In this document: positions 45,661 to 55,063 of the stretch, piece by piece
Layout of the letters: each line of letters starts with the position of its first letter
How positions within the stretch are numbered: the first letter of the stretch is position 1
NCBI RefSeq assembly: GCF_010669285.1
Contig: NZ_CP048711.1
Span: 620,001 to 684,000 of the forward strand
Direction of reading: 5' to 3'
DNA from: Kineobactrum salinum
GTDB taxonomy: Bacteria > Pseudomonadota > Gammaproteobacteria > Pseudomonadales > Halieaceae
Length of the DNA stretch: 64,000 nucleotides
Program-made: the position numbers and the translations under genes
The notes under the pieces: model-generated
The model's database searches: none
Told to the model about the DNA's origin: nothing
What the model saw: only the letters and a program-made list of their open reading frames with translations

Positions 45661-47061
45661 ATGAAAAAATACGATTACGATGTTCTGGTCATAGGCAGCG
45701 GGCCGGCTGGCGAAAGCGCTGCGTTGAACGCCGCCAAGCACAACAAGCATGCCGCCGTGATCGAGGACCGGCCGATGGTCGGCGGTGGCTGCACCCACAA
45801 AGGCACCATCCCTTCCAAGGCCCTGCGCCACGCAGTCAAGCAACTGATGCGCTTCAACACCGGCAAACTGTTCCGGGAGATCGGCCACAGCCGGCAGATA
45901 CCCTACCCCACCGCGCTGTCTGCGGCCGCAGGTGTGATAGAAAAACAGGTGGAGATGCGCAGCAAATTCTACGCCCGCAACGGGATTGACCTGCATCTGG
46001 GCACGGCGCGCTTCATCGACGCACATACTGTCGCGGTTCTGCAGAAGGACGGCAGCACCGAACACCTGAGTGGCCAGGACATCGTAATTGCCACCGGTTC
46101 CCGCCCCTATCGCCCACAGGATGTGGATTTCGATCATCCCCGAATCTACGACAGCGACACCATACTCGACCTGAAACACACGCCCCGCAAGATCCTGATC
46201 TACGGCGCCGGCGTCATCGGTTGCGAATACGCCTCCATTTTCAGTGGCCTGAGCATCAAGGTGGAACTGATCAACAGCTTTGACAACCTGCTGGCCTTCC
46301 TCGACGATGAGATTTCAGTCGCGCTGAACTACCATCTGCGGGACCGGGGCGTGATGGTGCGCCACAGGGAAGAATACGAACGGGTCGAGGCCACGGAAAA
46401 CGGCGTGATATTGCACCTGAAGTCGGGTAAGCACCTGCATGGCGATGCGCTGCTGTGGTGCAACGGCCGCACAGGCAACACCGACGCGCTCAATCTCGCC
46501 GCGGTCGGCCTGGAAGCCGACGAGCGGGGCCAGCTGCAGGTGGACAACCACTACCAGACCAGCGTGCCGAACCTCTATGCGGTGGGTGATGTCATCGGCT
46601 GGCCCAGCCTGGCCAGCGCTGCCTACGACCAGGGGCGCTCCGCCGCGGCCGTGTCGCGGGGCAAAGAAGTCACCCGCTTCGTGGACGATGTCCCCACCGG
46701 CATCTATACCATTCCGGAAATCAGCTCTGTGGGCAGGACAGAACGGGAACTGACTGACGCCCGTGTCCCTTTCGAGGTCGGCCGCGCATTTTTCAAGGAC
46801 ACCGCCAGGGGCCAGATTTCGGGCGAAGATGTGGGCATGCTGAAAATCCTGTTCTGCCCCGAAACCCTGCGCATCCTCGGGATACACTGTTTTGGTGCAG
46901 AGGCCACGGAAATTATCCACATCGGCCAGGCCATCATGAAACAGGAGGGCACGGGCAACACCCTGCGCTACTTTATATCCACCACTTTCAACTACCCGAC
47001 CATGGCTGAAGCCTATCGAATCGCCGCCCTCAATGGCATCAACCGGCTCGCGTCCTATTGA
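45661..47061 (+). CDS. sthA: Soluble pyridine nucleotide transhydrogenase
   Basis: FAD enzyme moving hydride between NADPH and NAD+, usually draining excess NADPH. The 466-residue protein has [20 protein letters not shown] (FAD site) and [17 protein letters not shown]. In the latter the first redox cysteine of the lipoamide-dehydrogenase family is missing, as in Sth[17 protein letters not shown] (NAD site), [21 protein letters not shown] and the dimer domain follow. It might interact physiologically with the NADPH-F420 oxidoreductase in this window, but that is only inference. Confidence 0.95.
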   Translation: MKKYDYDVLVIGSGPAGESAALNAAKHNKHAAVIEDRPMVGGGCTHKGTIPSKALRHAVKQLMRFNTGKLFREIGHSRQIPYPTALSAAAGVIEKQVEMRSKFYARNGIDLHLGTARFIDAHTVAVLQKDGSTEHLSGQDIVIATGSRPYRPQDVDFDHPRIYDSDTILDLKHTPRKILIYGAGVIGCEYASIFSGLSIKVELINSFDNLLAFLDDEISVALNYHLRDRGVMVRHREEYERVEATENGVILHLKSGKHLHGDALLWCNGRTGNTDALNLAAVGLEADERGQLQVDNHYQTSVPNLYAVGDVIGWPSLASAAYDQGRSAAAVSRGKEVTRFVDDVPTGIYTIPEISSVGRTERELTDARVPFEVGRAFFKDTARGQISGEDVGMLKILFCPETLRILGIHCFGAEATEIIHIGQAIMKQEGTGNTLRYFISTTFNYPTMAEAYRIAALNGINRLASY

Positions 47062-47821
47062 CACTCCCTGCGCCCTGCTCTGGTCCACCCTGGCGCTGAT
47101 GACCCTCCTCGTCCCGGTGAGTCACGGGGCCGCCGACGACACCCGGCTGCGCTACTCCCGGGCATCACCTTCGTGGCTGCAGGCAGTGGGGACGCTGCGT
47201 GTTCCGGGTCTGAAACTTCGCGATGGCTACCCCCGGCACCACACCGAGCACTGCAGCGCCACACTGGTCGGCGGCGACGCGGACAGCGCCAATACCATTG
47301 TCACCGCCTGGCACTGCCTGGAGTTCTACCGGGATCTGAGCCATCGCATTGTTTTCACGCTGCTGCCCGCGACCGACCAAGCAATAGCCATCGAGGCCCT
47401 GTTGCTGGCCGATGGCGGGGGTATGCCCGCCGACTGGGCGGTACTGCGTCTGCGGCAAGCGGTGCCCGCCTCACAGGTGCGCGCGCTGCGGCCGCATCCT
47501 GGACAGCCCGATCCGGACAGGCCGATCATCATGGCGGGGTATTCACGGGACGCGGGGATCGGCGCCAGCGGCACGGCGCTCAGCTATGATCCGGACTGCC
47601 GGATTACCGGGGCGGGCGACCGTGTCAGCCGCGACAGCAATTGCCGGGCGCACAAGGGCGCCTCCGGCGGCGCGGTGATTCAGTTGTCGCCTGGCGGCGA
47701 ACCGCTGTTGAGCGGAGTCGTGTCGGAGGGCGATGGCGCCGGCATCAGCCGTTTTGTGCCGGTATCGGTGTTTCGCAGAAACCTGCCTGGCAGGGTAACC
47801 GCCGCCCCGCACGGCGATTGA
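47033..47821 (+). CDS. Secreted trypsin-like serine protease
   Basis: Predicted exported protease with unknown target. From the ATG at 47033, which overlaps sthA by 29 bp, the 262-residue protein begins with a signal-peptide-like segment ([21 protein letters not shown]). The S1 triad is visible: His in VTAWHCLEF, Asp in PADWAVLRL and Ser in KGASGGAVI, with cysteine pairs around CRITGAG and NCRAHKG. An in-frame ATG at 47099 would remove most of the signal peptide and is less likely. The sequence resembles bacterial trypsin-like endopeptidases with low family conservation. Confidence 0.8.
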   Translation: MASTGSRPIDTPCALLWSTLALMTLLVPVSHGAADDTRLRYSRASPSWLQAVGTLRVPGLKLRDGYPRHHTEHCSATLVGGDADSANTIVTAWHCLEFYRDLSHRIVFTLLPATDQAIAIEALLLADGGGMPADWAVLRLRQAVPASQVRALRPHPGQPDPDRPIIMAGYSRDAGIGASGTALSYDPDCRITGAGDRVSRDSNCRAHKGASGGAVIQLSPGGEPLLSGVVSEGDGAGISRFVPVSVFRRNLPGRVTAAPHGD

Positions 47822-47832
47822 GCGCATCCGCT

Positions 47833-48804
47833 TTAACCGGTCTCCGCCACTCCCCTGCCCGGCCGTTCGCGGCCGCTTTGCTGGCGCGCCGGCGGCTGGG
47901 CACCAACATGCTGCTCCCCGCGCGCGGCTGCGAGTTCAACCTGTTTCTGGCGCTCGGCAAACCGGACCTTCTGCTCGCTGCTCAGGTGCTGGTAGCAGTG
48001 GGGGCAGCAGACGCCGTGCTGGTAATGCGGGGAGTCCATGTCACTGTGGGTTATCGGGTGCCTGCAACCATGGCATTGCTCGTAGTGCCCCTTCTCCAGC
48101 CGGTGATTGACCGCCACCCGGTTGTCGAAGACGAAGCACTCGCCCTCCCAGGTACTGTCTGCTTCCGGGATCTCCTCCAGGTACTTCAGCACACCACCCT
48201 GCAGGTGGTAGACCTCCTCGAAACCCTCGCTCAGCATGAACGCAGAGGCTTTTTCACAGCGTATGCCGCCGGTACAGAACATCGCCACCCGGCGATGCCG
48301 GGCCGGGTCCAACTGCTCCCGCACGTAACGGGGAAATTCGCGGAAGGTGGTGGTACGGGGATCGACGGCACCACGGAAACTGCCGATATCGCATTCGTAA
48401 TCATTGCGGGTATCGATAACCAGCACCTCGGGGTCCTCGACCAACGCATTCCATTCCTGTGGTGTAACATAGGTACCGACCTGCCGGTTGGGATCGATTC
48501 CCTCGATTCCCATGGTGACTATCTCCCGCTTGAGCTTCACTTTCATCCGGTAGAAGGGTGGGGCCTGGTCCACCGATTCCTTGTGTTCCAGTGAGGCCAT
48601 CCGCGGATCGGCACGCAGCCAGGCCAGCACCGTATCCACCCCCGCGCGCGAACCGGCGATAGTGCCGTTGATGCCCTCACTGGCCAACAGCAGCGTGCCC
48701 TTGACCCCGGCGGCCGTGCAGACATCCAGTAGCGGCTCCCGCAATGCCTGGTAGTCGTCCAGGGTAACGAACTTGTAGAGCGCGGCAACAATGGTCCCGG
48801 TCAT
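47833..48804 (-). CDS. trhO: tRNA uridine-34 hydroxylase TrhO (YceA), rhodanese family
   Basis: Oxygen-dependent formation of 5-hydroxyuridine at tRNA position 34. The 323-residue protein starts [18 protein letters not shown], contains [20 protein letters not shown] and has a rhodanese domain with the active-site loop [11 protein letters not shown] (Cys near 182). A cysteine-rich tail follows ([22 protein letters not shown]). The ATG at 48804 matches family starts. The bolA gene lies 5 bp upstream in the same direction. Confidence 0.95.
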   Translation of the reverse strand: MTGTIVAALYKFVTLDDYQALREPLLDVCTAAGVKGTLLLASEGINGTIAGSRAGVDTVLAWLRADPRMASLEHKESVDQAPPFYRMKVKLKREIVTMGIEGIDPNRQVGTYVTPQEWNALVEDPEVLVIDTRNDYECDIGSFRGAVDPRTTTFREFPRYVREQLDPARHRRVAMFCTGGIRCEKASAFMLSEGFEEVYHLQGGVLKYLEEIPEADSTWEGECFVFDNRVAVNHRLEKGHYEQCHGCRHPITHSDMDSPHYQHGVCCPHCYQHLSSEQKVRFAERQKQVELAAARGEQHVGAQPPARQQSGRERPGRGVAETG

Positions 48805-48809
48805 GCCGT

Positions 48810-49148
48810 TCAGCCCGCCCTGTCCGTCTTGCTGCCGCCCAGGCAATCGGGTGAGGCCGGTACGGCGGTTGCCCGCTCGCGCCACTCATCCGGTGAATAG
48901 GTGTGCAGGGCCAGCGCGTGTACCGGTCCCTGCAACTGTTCCGCCAGCAGCTGGTAGACCCGCTGGTGGCGCGCCACCTTGCGCTCGCCGGCGAACAGTT
49001 CACTCACCACCACCACCCGGAAGTGGGTTTCCGAATCGGGGGGGACACTGTGCATATGGCTCTCGTTGGCCACATCCAGATGTAGAGGGGCCAGGGCCGT
49101 CTCGAGTTGCCGCTGGATGGAATGCTGGATGGAATGCTGGATTGACAT
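48810..49148 (-). CDS. bolA: BolA family protein
   Basis: Small protein that works with monothiol glutaredoxin in Fe-S/iron handling and affects cell shape. The 112-residue product has the class-II KH-like BolA fold: [49 protein letters not shown] and [15 protein letters not shown]. The conserved His residues in ESHMH and HTYSP could bind Fe-S. The N-terminus carries three copies of SIQH/R encoded by a 12-bp tandem repeat. A GGAGG ribosome-binding site precedes the ATG at 49148. Confidence 0.94.
   Translation of the reverse strand: MSIQHSIQHSIQRQLETALAPLHLDVANESHMHSVPPDSETHFRVVVVSELFAGERKVARHQRVYQLLAEQLQGPVHALALHTYSPDEWRERATAVPASPDCLGGSKTDRAG
49113..49143. repeat. 12-bp tandem repeat inside the bolA start
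   Basis: CTGGATGGAATG is repeated exactly at 49113-49124 and 49125-49136, followed by a partial third copy (49137-49143). In the minus-strand reading it encodes repeated Ser-Ile-Gln-His. The length keeps frame, so slippage would only add or remove four residues. Confidence 0.85.
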
Positions 49149-49226
49149 GAAAAGCCTCCGGAATTCGGCGCAATATTATACTCGAATGGGGCGAATTGCG
49201 GTAGCTGCGCCCGCAGGGATTGCCCC

Positions 49227-49706
49227 CTACAAGCCCCGTTTCACCCGATCGAGCAAGACCATCAGCTGCTCCACCTCACTCAGCTCAAGATGACCCAGCA
49301 GCTTGATGATCCACTGCTCGTGCTGCTGTGCCATCTTGCGGAAACTGCGTCGGCCCTTGGGCGTCAGCTTGACCATGAAGGTGCGCCGGTTGTCCGGTAC
49401 CGGACTGCGGTCCACCAGGCCTTCACCCACCAGTTGCGCGGCGATACCGGAGACATTGCCCCCCGACACCATCATCCGCCGCGACAGATCCCCCATGGTC
49501 AGGCCCTCCGGCACCCGCTCCAACTGGGCCATGAAATCAAACCTGGGCAGCGTGGTGTCAAATTCCTCCCGCAATGCGCTGCGCAGGCGCGACTCTATAA
49601 GGCTGGAACAGGTCAGCAGCCGCAGCCAAAGCTTGATAGAGTGGTGGTCGTCCTCTTGCAGACGGGTTTCCTGATCCATACAGACCACTTGTGGCAGCTC
49701 GCTCAT
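49227..49706 (-). CDS. MarR-family regulator of the aromatic-CoA gene cluster
   Basis: The 159-residue protein has a MarR winged-helix: FDFMAQLERVPEGLTMGDLSRRMMVSGGNVSGIAAQLVGEGLVDRSP, wing VPDNRRTFMVKLT and helical ends. It is divergent from the monooxygenase/reductase gene, with two palindromes between them; a third occurs before the cyclase/ridA genes. This suggests local repression relieved by an aromatic acid or its CoA ester, as for other MarR regulators of aromatic degradation. The ATG at 49706 (MSELPQVV) is used; the longer open frame crosses the operator. Confidence 0.88.
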   Translation of the reverse strand: MSELPQVVCMDQETRLQEDDHHSIKLWLRLLTCSSLIESRLRSALREEFDTTLPRFDFMAQLERVPEGLTMGDLSRRMMVSGGNVSGIAAQLVGEGLVDRSPVPDNRRTFMVKLTPKGRRSFRKMAQQHEQWIIKLLGHLELSEVEQLMVLLDRVKRGL

Positions 49707-49717
49707 GGGACTCCAAA

Positions 49718-49745
49718 GCAAACATTTTAAACATAAAATGTTTGC
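49718..49745. promoter_or_regulatory. MarR operator 1, perfect palindrome
   Basis: GCAAACATTTTA (49718-49729) and TAAAATGTTTGC (49734-49745) are perfect 12-bp arms around AACA. It overlaps the probable -35 region of a plus-strand promoter whose TATAAT -10 box is at 49748-49753 and lies 12 bp upstream of the marR start. Binding would block both divergent genes. Confidence 0.8.
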
Positions 49746-49747
49746 GT

Positions 49748-49753
49748 TATAAT
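49748..49753 (+). promoter_or_regulatory. -10 box for the monooxygenase/reductase gene
   Basis: An exact TATAAT sits directly between the two palindromes. The -35 position 17 bases upstream (49725-49730, TTTTAA) is poor and lies inside operator 1, consistent with a regulated promoter. The ATG is at 49837. Confidence 0.5.
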
Positions 49754-49763
49754 GGGCAATCGC

Positions 49764-49775
49764 TTTAAGCTTAAA
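49764..49775. promoter_or_regulatory. Second TTTA-N4-TAAA palindrome
   Basis: TTTAAGCTTAAA is a fully symmetric 12-mer just downstream of the -10 box at about the expected transcription start. It shares the TTTA-N4-TAAA core with the palindromes at 49718 and 59695. Confidence 0.55.
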
Positions 49776-49836
49776 CGAATGCCAACCGACTGGCGAATAA
49801 TTCCGGCCCTCGCGGGCGAATTGCAGGGAGACTGAT

Positions 49837-52164
49837 ATGAAAATCGTATGTCTGGGCGGAGGCCCCGCCGGTCTGTATCTGGCCATTTCCATGAAGCTGC
49901 GCGACCCAGCGCACGATGTCGCAGTGTACGAGCGCAATCGCCCCGACGACACCTTCGGCTGGGGTGTCGTGTTTTCGGATCAGACGGTAGAGAATCTGCG
50001 TGCCAATGATCCGGCCAGCGCCGAAAAAATCGTTGGCGAGTTCATCCACTGGGACATGATCGACTGTTTCGTCAAAGGCGAACTCGAACGTTCGGATGGC
50101 CACGGCTTCATTGGCCTGGGTCGCCGCCGGATGCTGGAGATCCTGCACCAGCGTTGCCGCGAGCTGGGCGTGGAGCTGCACTTTGAACGGGAATTCTCCC
50201 CTGAGGAGATCGATACCACCTTCGCCGATGCCGACGTGATCGTCGCCGCCGACGGCCTCAATTCCAAAATCCGCAATGCCGACCTGGACACCTTCGCCTG
50301 CGACATCGATGTGCGCCCCAACAAGTTCGTCTGGCTGGGCACCAACCAGACCTTCCGGGATGCCTTCACCTTCATCTTCGAGGAGACCGAACACGGCTGG
50401 ATCTGGGCCCATGCCTACCAGTTCGACGAAACCACGTCCACGTTCATTGTCGAGTGCAACCCGGACGTCTACGACGCCCTGGGCTTTGAACACATGAGCC
50501 AAGACGAAAGTGCGGAAACCTGCCGCCGGATCTTCGAGAAGTATCTCGGTGGCCACCCGCTGCTGACCAACTCGGCCCATATCCGCGGCTCCGCCTGGAT
50601 CAACTTCCCCTATGTACTGTGCCGCAACTGGGTCAAGAACGACCGCATCGTACTGATTGGCGACGCCGCCCACACCGCCCACTTCTCCATCGGCTCCGGC
50701 ACCAAGCTGGGACTGGAAGACGCGATCTCGCTGGCCGATCACCTGACCACCGACCGCTCCATTCCCGAGGCCCTGCACGCCTATCAGGCGGAGCGCGAAA
50801 TCGATGCCCTGCGGTTACAGAACAGCGCCCGCAACGCGATGATCTGGTTCGAAAATGCGCCCCGCTACATCCGCGCCTTCGACCTCAAGCAGTTCAACTA
50901 CTCGATGCTGACCCGCAGCCAACGGGTCAGCCACGAGAACCTGCGCCTGCGCGACAGGGAATGGCTGGAGGGCATGGAAAAACACCTCGCCAAGCGTGTG
51001 CTGGGGCCCGATTTCGACGAGGCCGTACCGCCCATGTTTCTGCCCTACACCCTGCGCGAAACCGAGCTGATCAACCGCGTGGTGGTATCGCCGATGTCGA
51101 TGTACAGCGCGGTGGATGGCCTGCCCGACGACTGGCACCTGGTGCACTATGGCGCGCTGGCCAAGGGCGGCGCCGGCCTGGTGTATACCGAGATGACGGA
51201 TATCTCGCCGGAGGCCCGTATCACTCCCGGCTGCGCCGGGCTGTGGAACGATGCCCAGGAAGCGTCCTGGAAGCGGATCGTGGATTTCGTCCACAATCAC
51301 ACCCAGGCGAAGTTCGCACTGCAACTGGGCCACGCCGGTGCCAAGGGTGCGACCAAGGAACCCTGGAACTGGGACCCGGCGATTCTCGACGAGCCGCTGC
51401 CCGAAGACCAGCAGTGGCCTCTGGTGTCGGCCAGTGCGATTCCCTACGACAGCTACAGCCCGGTGCCCCAGGCCATCACCCGGGAACAGATGACGCAGGT
51501 CAGGCAGCAGTTTGTGGAATCCACCCTGCGCGCCGCGCGGGCGGGCTTCGATGTGCTGGAGTTGCACGCCGCCCACGGCTATCTGATTTCCGCCTTCATT
51601 ACCCCGGTGCTCAACAAGCGCGATGACGAGTACGGCGGCAGCCTGGAAAACCGGCTGCGCTACCCACTGGAAGTGTTCCGCGCGATGCGCGAAGTGTGGC
51701 CCGCGGACCGGCCCATGTCAGTGCGCATATCAGCGCACGACTGGATGGGCGACGAGGGCAACACCGAGGCCGATGCGCTGGCCATCGCCCAGGCCTTCAG
51801 CGACGCCGGTGCCGATATCATCGACGTTTCCAGCGGCCAGGTTTCCCACGCCGCCAAACCACTGCCCGGGCGCATGTTCCAGACGCCGCTGTCGGACCGC
51901 ATCCGCAACGAGGGCAACATTGCCACCATGGCGGTGGGCAATATCTACGAGGTGGATCACGTCAACAGCATTATCGCGGCCGGCCGTGCGGACCTGGTCT
52001 GCCTGGCCCGGCCCCACCTGGCTGACCCCAACTGGACCCTCCGCGCCTCGGCGGAGATGGGCCACCGCGGCATCGGGGTAGCGGAACAGCGCCAGTACTT
52101 CATGGGATACCGTCAGTTGCACGTCAATCTGCAGCGCGCGCGGGAAAATGCGGCAGATCAATAA
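49837..52164 (+). CDS. Fused FAD monooxygenase/Old-Yellow-Enzyme protein, 2-aminobenzoyl-CoA (or salicylyl-CoA) type
   Basis: The 775-residue protein joins two enzymes. Residues about 1-390 are a class A flavin monooxygenase: [19 protein letters not shown] (FAD), then [26 protein letters not shown]. Residues about 400-765 are an Old-Yellow-Enzyme domain: [66 protein letters not shown] and [11 protein letters not shown]. This architecture is that of 2-aminobenzoyl-CoA monooxygenase/reductase of Azoarcus evansii, which hydroxylates and reduces the ring, and of enzymes labelled salicylyl-CoA 5-hydroxylase. Neighbouring CoA ligase and beta-oxidation-like genes, plus isatin-hydrolase- and Ior-like genes, favour the aminobenzoyl-CoA reading. 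Confidence 0.88.
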   Translation: MKIVCLGGGPAGLYLAISMKLRDPAHDVAVYERNRPDDTFGWGVVFSDQTVENLRANDPASAEKIVGEFIHWDMIDCFVKGELERSDGHGFIGLGRRRMLEILHQRCRELGVELHFEREFSPEEIDTTFADADVIVAADGLNSKIRNADLDTFACDIDVRPNKFVWLGTNQTFRDAFTFIFEETEHGWIWAHAYQFDETTSTFIVECNPDVYDALGFEHMSQDESAETCRRIFEKYLGGHPLLTNSAHIRGSAWINFPYVLCRNWVKNDRIVLIGDAAHTAHFSIGSGTKLGLEDAISLADHLTTDRSIPEALHAYQAEREIDALRLQNSARNAMIWFENAPRYIRAFDLKQFNYSMLTRSQRVSHENLRLRDREWLEGMEKHLAKRVLGPDFDEAVPPMFLPYTLRETELINRVVVSPMSMYSAVDGLPDDWHLVHYGALAKGGAGLVYTEMTDISPEARITPGCAGLWNDAQEASWKRIVDFVHNHTQAKFALQLGHAGAKGATKEPWNWDPAILDEPLPEDQQWPLVSASAIPYDSYSPVPQAITREQMTQVRQQFVESTLRAARAGFDVLELHAAHGYLISAFITPVLNKRDDEYGGSLENRLRYPLEVFRAMREVWPADRPMSVRISAHDWMGDEGNTEADALAIAQAFSDAGADIIDVSSGQVSHAAKPLPGRMFQTPLSDRIRNEGNIATMAVGNIYEVDHVNSIIAAGRADLVCLARPHLADPNWTLRASAEMGHRGIGVAEQRQYFMGYRQLHVNLQRARENAADQ

Positions 52165-52204
52165 AAGACGGAACGTCAAAGACTGACCAACAAGGGCCGG
52201 AGCA

Positions 52205-52963
52205 ATGAAACACGCACTGATCACCGGCGCCGGCAGCGGTATCGGCGCCGCCATCGCCACCACGCTGGCCGCCAATGACTACCGAGTCAGCCTGCTGGGG
52301 CGCCGCCTCGAAGCACTGGAAGCCACCGCTGCGGACATTGCTCCCGGCGACAACCGGCAGTGCATCGTTTGCGACGTCACCGTCGAGGACAGCGTCACGC
52401 AGGCCTTTGCGCAGGCGGAGGCCGGCTTTGGCGCCATCGACGTGCTGGTCAACTGCGCCGGTTCTGCGCCCACCGCACCCTTCCACAAACTCAGTGCCAG
52501 CGCCTGGCAACAGGTGATGGATGTCAACCTGAACGGTGTGTTCCACTGCTGTGCGCAGGTGGTCGGCGGCATGCGCGAGCGCAATGCCGGCCGCATCGTC
52601 AACATCGCCAGCACAGCGTCGCTGAAGGGCTATGCCTATGTCAGCGCCTACTGTGCCGCCAAGCACGCGGTGCTGGGCCTGACCCGGGCGCTGGCACTGG
52701 AACTGGCGCAAAAAGGCGTTACCGTCAACGCGGTCTGTCCCGGCTATACTGACACCGATATCGTTCGCAACGCAGTCACCACCATCGTGGCCAAAACCGG
52801 TCGCAGCGAAGCGGAAGCCCTGCGCCAGTTCACCGCCACCAATCCCCAGGGGCGACTGATCGAACCCGGCGAAGTGGCCGATACGGTGCTCTGGCTGTGC
52901 TCGGACTCGGCGCGCTCTGTCACCGGCCAGGCCATCTCCATCAGCGGCGGCGAAACCAGTTAG
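52205..52963 (+). CDS. SDR-family oxidoreductase, probable 3-hydroxyacyl-CoA dehydrogenase
   Basis: The 252-residue classical short-chain dehydrogenase has [12 protein letters not shown] (cofactor), [15 protein letters not shown] and the active-site [11 protein letters not shown] tetrad. It ends in [12 protein letters not shown]. Its place between the ring monooxygenase/reductase and enoyl-CoA hydratase suggests oxidation of a cyclic or opened 3-hydroxyacyl-CoA. The cofactor-binding Arg after LLGRR hints at NADP, but this is not certain. The gene starts 40 bp after the upstream stop. Confidence 0.85.
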   Translation: MKHALITGAGSGIGAAIATTLAANDYRVSLLGRRLEALEATAADIAPGDNRQCIVCDVTVEDSVTQAFAQAEAGFGAIDVLVNCAGSAPTAPFHKLSASAWQQVMDVNLNGVFHCCAQVVGGMRERNAGRIVNIASTASLKGYAYVSAYCAAKHAVLGLTRALALELAQKGVTVNAVCPGYTDTDIVRNAVTTIVAKTGRSEAEALRQFTATNPQGRLIEPGEVADTVLWLCSDSARSVTGQAISISGGETS

Positions 52964-53006
52964 CTGGGGCCGCCTTGTCCCCCAACCAGAGAAACAGGAA
53001 CAACCC

Positions 53007-53819
53007 ATGCACAATACGCCACTGGCCGCCTACCAAGCCCAGCATTTTTTGTGGGCAGTGGAGGACGGCGTCGCCACCATTACACTGAACCGACCGGAGC
53101 GCAAGAACCCGCTCACCTTTGATTCCTATGCGGAATTGCGCGATCTGTTCCGGGCCCTGGTCTACGCCGATGATGTTCATGCGGTGGTGGTGCGCGGGGC
53201 CGGCGGCAACTTCTGCTCCGGTGGTGATGTCCATGAAATCATCGGCCCCCTGACCGAAATGAACATGAAACAGTTGCTGGCGTTTACCCGCATGACCGGC
53301 GATCTGGTCAAGGCGATGCGTGCCTGCCCGCAACCGGTAATCAGCGCGGTGGAAGGCGTCTGTGCCGGCGCCGGCGCCATTATCGCGATGAGCAGCGACC
53401 TGCGCTATGCCGCCGCCAATGCAAAAGTGGCCTTCCTGTTCAACCGCGTCGGCCTGGCCGGCTGTGACATGGGTGCCTGCGCGATCCTGCCGCGCCTTAT
53501 CGGCCAGGGCCGTGCCAGCGAATTGCTCTACTCCGGACGCTCGCTGAAGGCGGAAGAAGGCGAGCGCTGGGGCTTTTTCAACAGCGTCAGCGACGACCCT
53601 TACGCAGCCGCGATGGGCATGGCCCGGGCCATCGTCAAGGGCCCGACCTTCGCCAACGGCATCACCAAGACCCAGCTGCAGCAGGAATGGAACATGTCGG
53701 TGGACCAGGCCATCGAGACCGAGGCCCAGGCCCAGGCGCTGTGCATGCAGACGGAAGATTTCCGACGCGCCTACAATGCCTTTGTGGCCAAGCAAACCCC
53801 CGTATTTGAAGGCAACTGA
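53007..53819 (+). CDS. Enoyl-CoA hydratase/isomerase family protein
   Basis: The 270-residue crotonase-fold protein has [18 protein letters not shown], the oxyanion-hole segments [16 protein letters not shown] and [19 protein letters not shown], and [18 protein letters not shown]. The usual two catalytic glutamates of enoyl-CoA hydratase are not both present: the FPEV-type segment reads FNRV, and the second position is in CDMGA. This is common in ring-hydrolysing or specialised crotonases, so a reaction other than simple hydration is possible. It is 44 bp after the SDR and 11 bp before the acyl-CoA dehydrogenase. Confidence 0.85.
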   Translation: MHNTPLAAYQAQHFLWAVEDGVATITLNRPERKNPLTFDSYAELRDLFRALVYADDVHAVVVRGAGGNFCSGGDVHEIIGPLTEMNMKQLLAFTRMTGDLVKAMRACPQPVISAVEGVCAGAGAIIAMSSDLRYAAANAKVAFLFNRVGLAGCDMGACAILPRLIGQGRASELLYSGRSLKAEEGERWGFFNSVSDDPYAAAMGMARAIVKGPTFANGITKTQLQQEWNMSVDQAIETEAQAQALCMQTEDFRRAYNAFVAKQTPVFEGN

Positions 53820-53829
53820 GGCGAGCACA

Positions 53830-55011
53830 ATGAGCGACAAAAGCTACCTGCAATGGCCCTTCCTGGAACCGCAGCACCGGCAACTGGAGGCAGCCATAGA
53901 TGATTGGGCCCGGCAGAAGGTCCCGGCCCTGGTGGCGCATGAGCACGAGGACCTGGACGGCACCTGTATAGGTCTGGTACGGGCGCTGGGCGAGGCTGGC
54001 TTCACCCGCTACGCCGTGCCTGCCAGCGGTGGCGGCAAGCTGGAAAAACTCGATGTGCGCAGTCTGTGCCTGATCCGCGAAACCCTGGGCCGGCACCACG
54101 CGCTGGCGGACTTTGCGTTCGCGATGCAGGGCCTGGGCAGCGGGCCGATTTCCCTGTTCGGCAGTCCGGAGCAACAGCAGCGCTTCCTGCAGCCGGTGGC
54201 CGCCGGCACTGCGGTGGCAGCCTTCGCACTGTCAGAACCCGAAGCGGGCTCGGACGTGGCGGCGATGACTTGCGAGGCGGTTGAAGATGGCGACAGCTAT
54301 ATCATCAACGGCGACAAGACCTGGATCTCCAATGGCGGTATCGCCGATTTCTATACGGTCTTCGTCCGCACCGGCGAAGCTCCCGGGGCCCGCGGCATCA
54401 GCTGTTTTATCGTCGAGGCCGGCACGCCCGGCTTTGAAATTACCGAGCGCATCGAACTGATTGCTCCGCATCCGCTGGCAGCGCTGCGGTTCACCGACTG
54501 CCGCATTCCCAGGGCCAATCTGGTGGGCGAGCCGGGCCGCGGATTCGGTATCGCGATGGCAACCCTGGATGTATTCCGCTCCACTGTCGCCGCCGCTGCG
54601 CTGGGGATGGCGCGCCGCGCGATGGACGAAACCCTGGCCCATGTCAGGCAGCGCAAACTGTTCGGTGGCACCCTCAGCGACCTGCAATTGGTACAGGGCA
54701 AGCTGTCGGACATGGCCCTGGCCGTGGACAGCAGCGCGCTGCTGGTCTACCGCTCCGCCTGGACCAAGGACTGCGTCGCCGACCGCGTTACCCGCGAGGC
54801 GGCCATGGCCAAGCTGCAGGCCACCGAATCTGCCCAGCAGGTGATCGACGCCGCCGTGCAACTGCACGGTGGCAAGGGCGTCACCAAGGGCAATATCGTC
54901 GAATCCCTGTACCGGGATATTCGCGCGCTGCGCATTTATGAGGGGGCATCTGAAGTGCAGCAGACCATCATCGCCCGTCAGGCGCTGGCCGCATTCATGG
55001 CTGAAGCCTGA
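53830..55011 (+). CDS. Acyl-CoA dehydrogenase
   Basis: The 393-residue flavoprotein has [15 protein letters not shown] (FAD/substrate), [52 protein letters not shown] and the catalytic glutamate within IYEGASE. The length and motifs are those of FAD-dependent acyl-CoA dehydrogenases. In this cluster it may dehydrogenate an alicyclic or opened CoA thioester. The ATG at 53830 gives [19 protein letters not shown]; the longer frame overlaps the hydratase gene. Confidence 0.9.
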   Translation: MSDKSYLQWPFLEPQHRQLEAAIDDWARQKVPALVAHEHEDLDGTCIGLVRALGEAGFTRYAVPASGGGKLEKLDVRSLCLIRETLGRHHALADFAFAMQGLGSGPISLFGSPEQQQRFLQPVAAGTAVAAFALSEPEAGSDVAAMTCEAVEDGDSYIINGDKTWISNGGIADFYTVFVRTGEAPGARGISCFIVEAGTPGFEITERIELIAPHPLAALRFTDCRIPRANLVGEPGRGFGIAMATLDVFRSTVAAAALGMARRAMDETLAHVRQRKLFGGTLSDLQLVQGKLSDMALAVDSSALLVYRSAWTKDCVADRVTREAAMAKLQATESAQQVIDAAVQLHGGKGVTKGNIVESLYRDIRALRIYEGASEVQQTIIARQALAAFMAEA

Positions 55012-55021
55012 CCAGAGCCAA

Positions 55022-55042
55022 CCCTGCGCCCCAGGCGCAGGG
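55022..55042. terminator. Bidirectional terminator-like hairpin between convergent genes
   Basis: CCCTGCGCC (55022-55030) and GGCGCAGGG (55034-55042) form a perfect 9-bp stem with a 3-base loop in the 52 bp between the convergent acyl-CoA dehydrogenase and the Ior beta-type gene. A strong T tract is lacking on either side. Confidence 0.6.
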
Positions 55043-55063
55043 CAGGAACACACTACCAGCCTG

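Noticed and set aside
49113-49143. CRISPR-like repeat
   Set aside because: The units are contiguous without spacers and lie inside bolA. No cas genes are present in the window.
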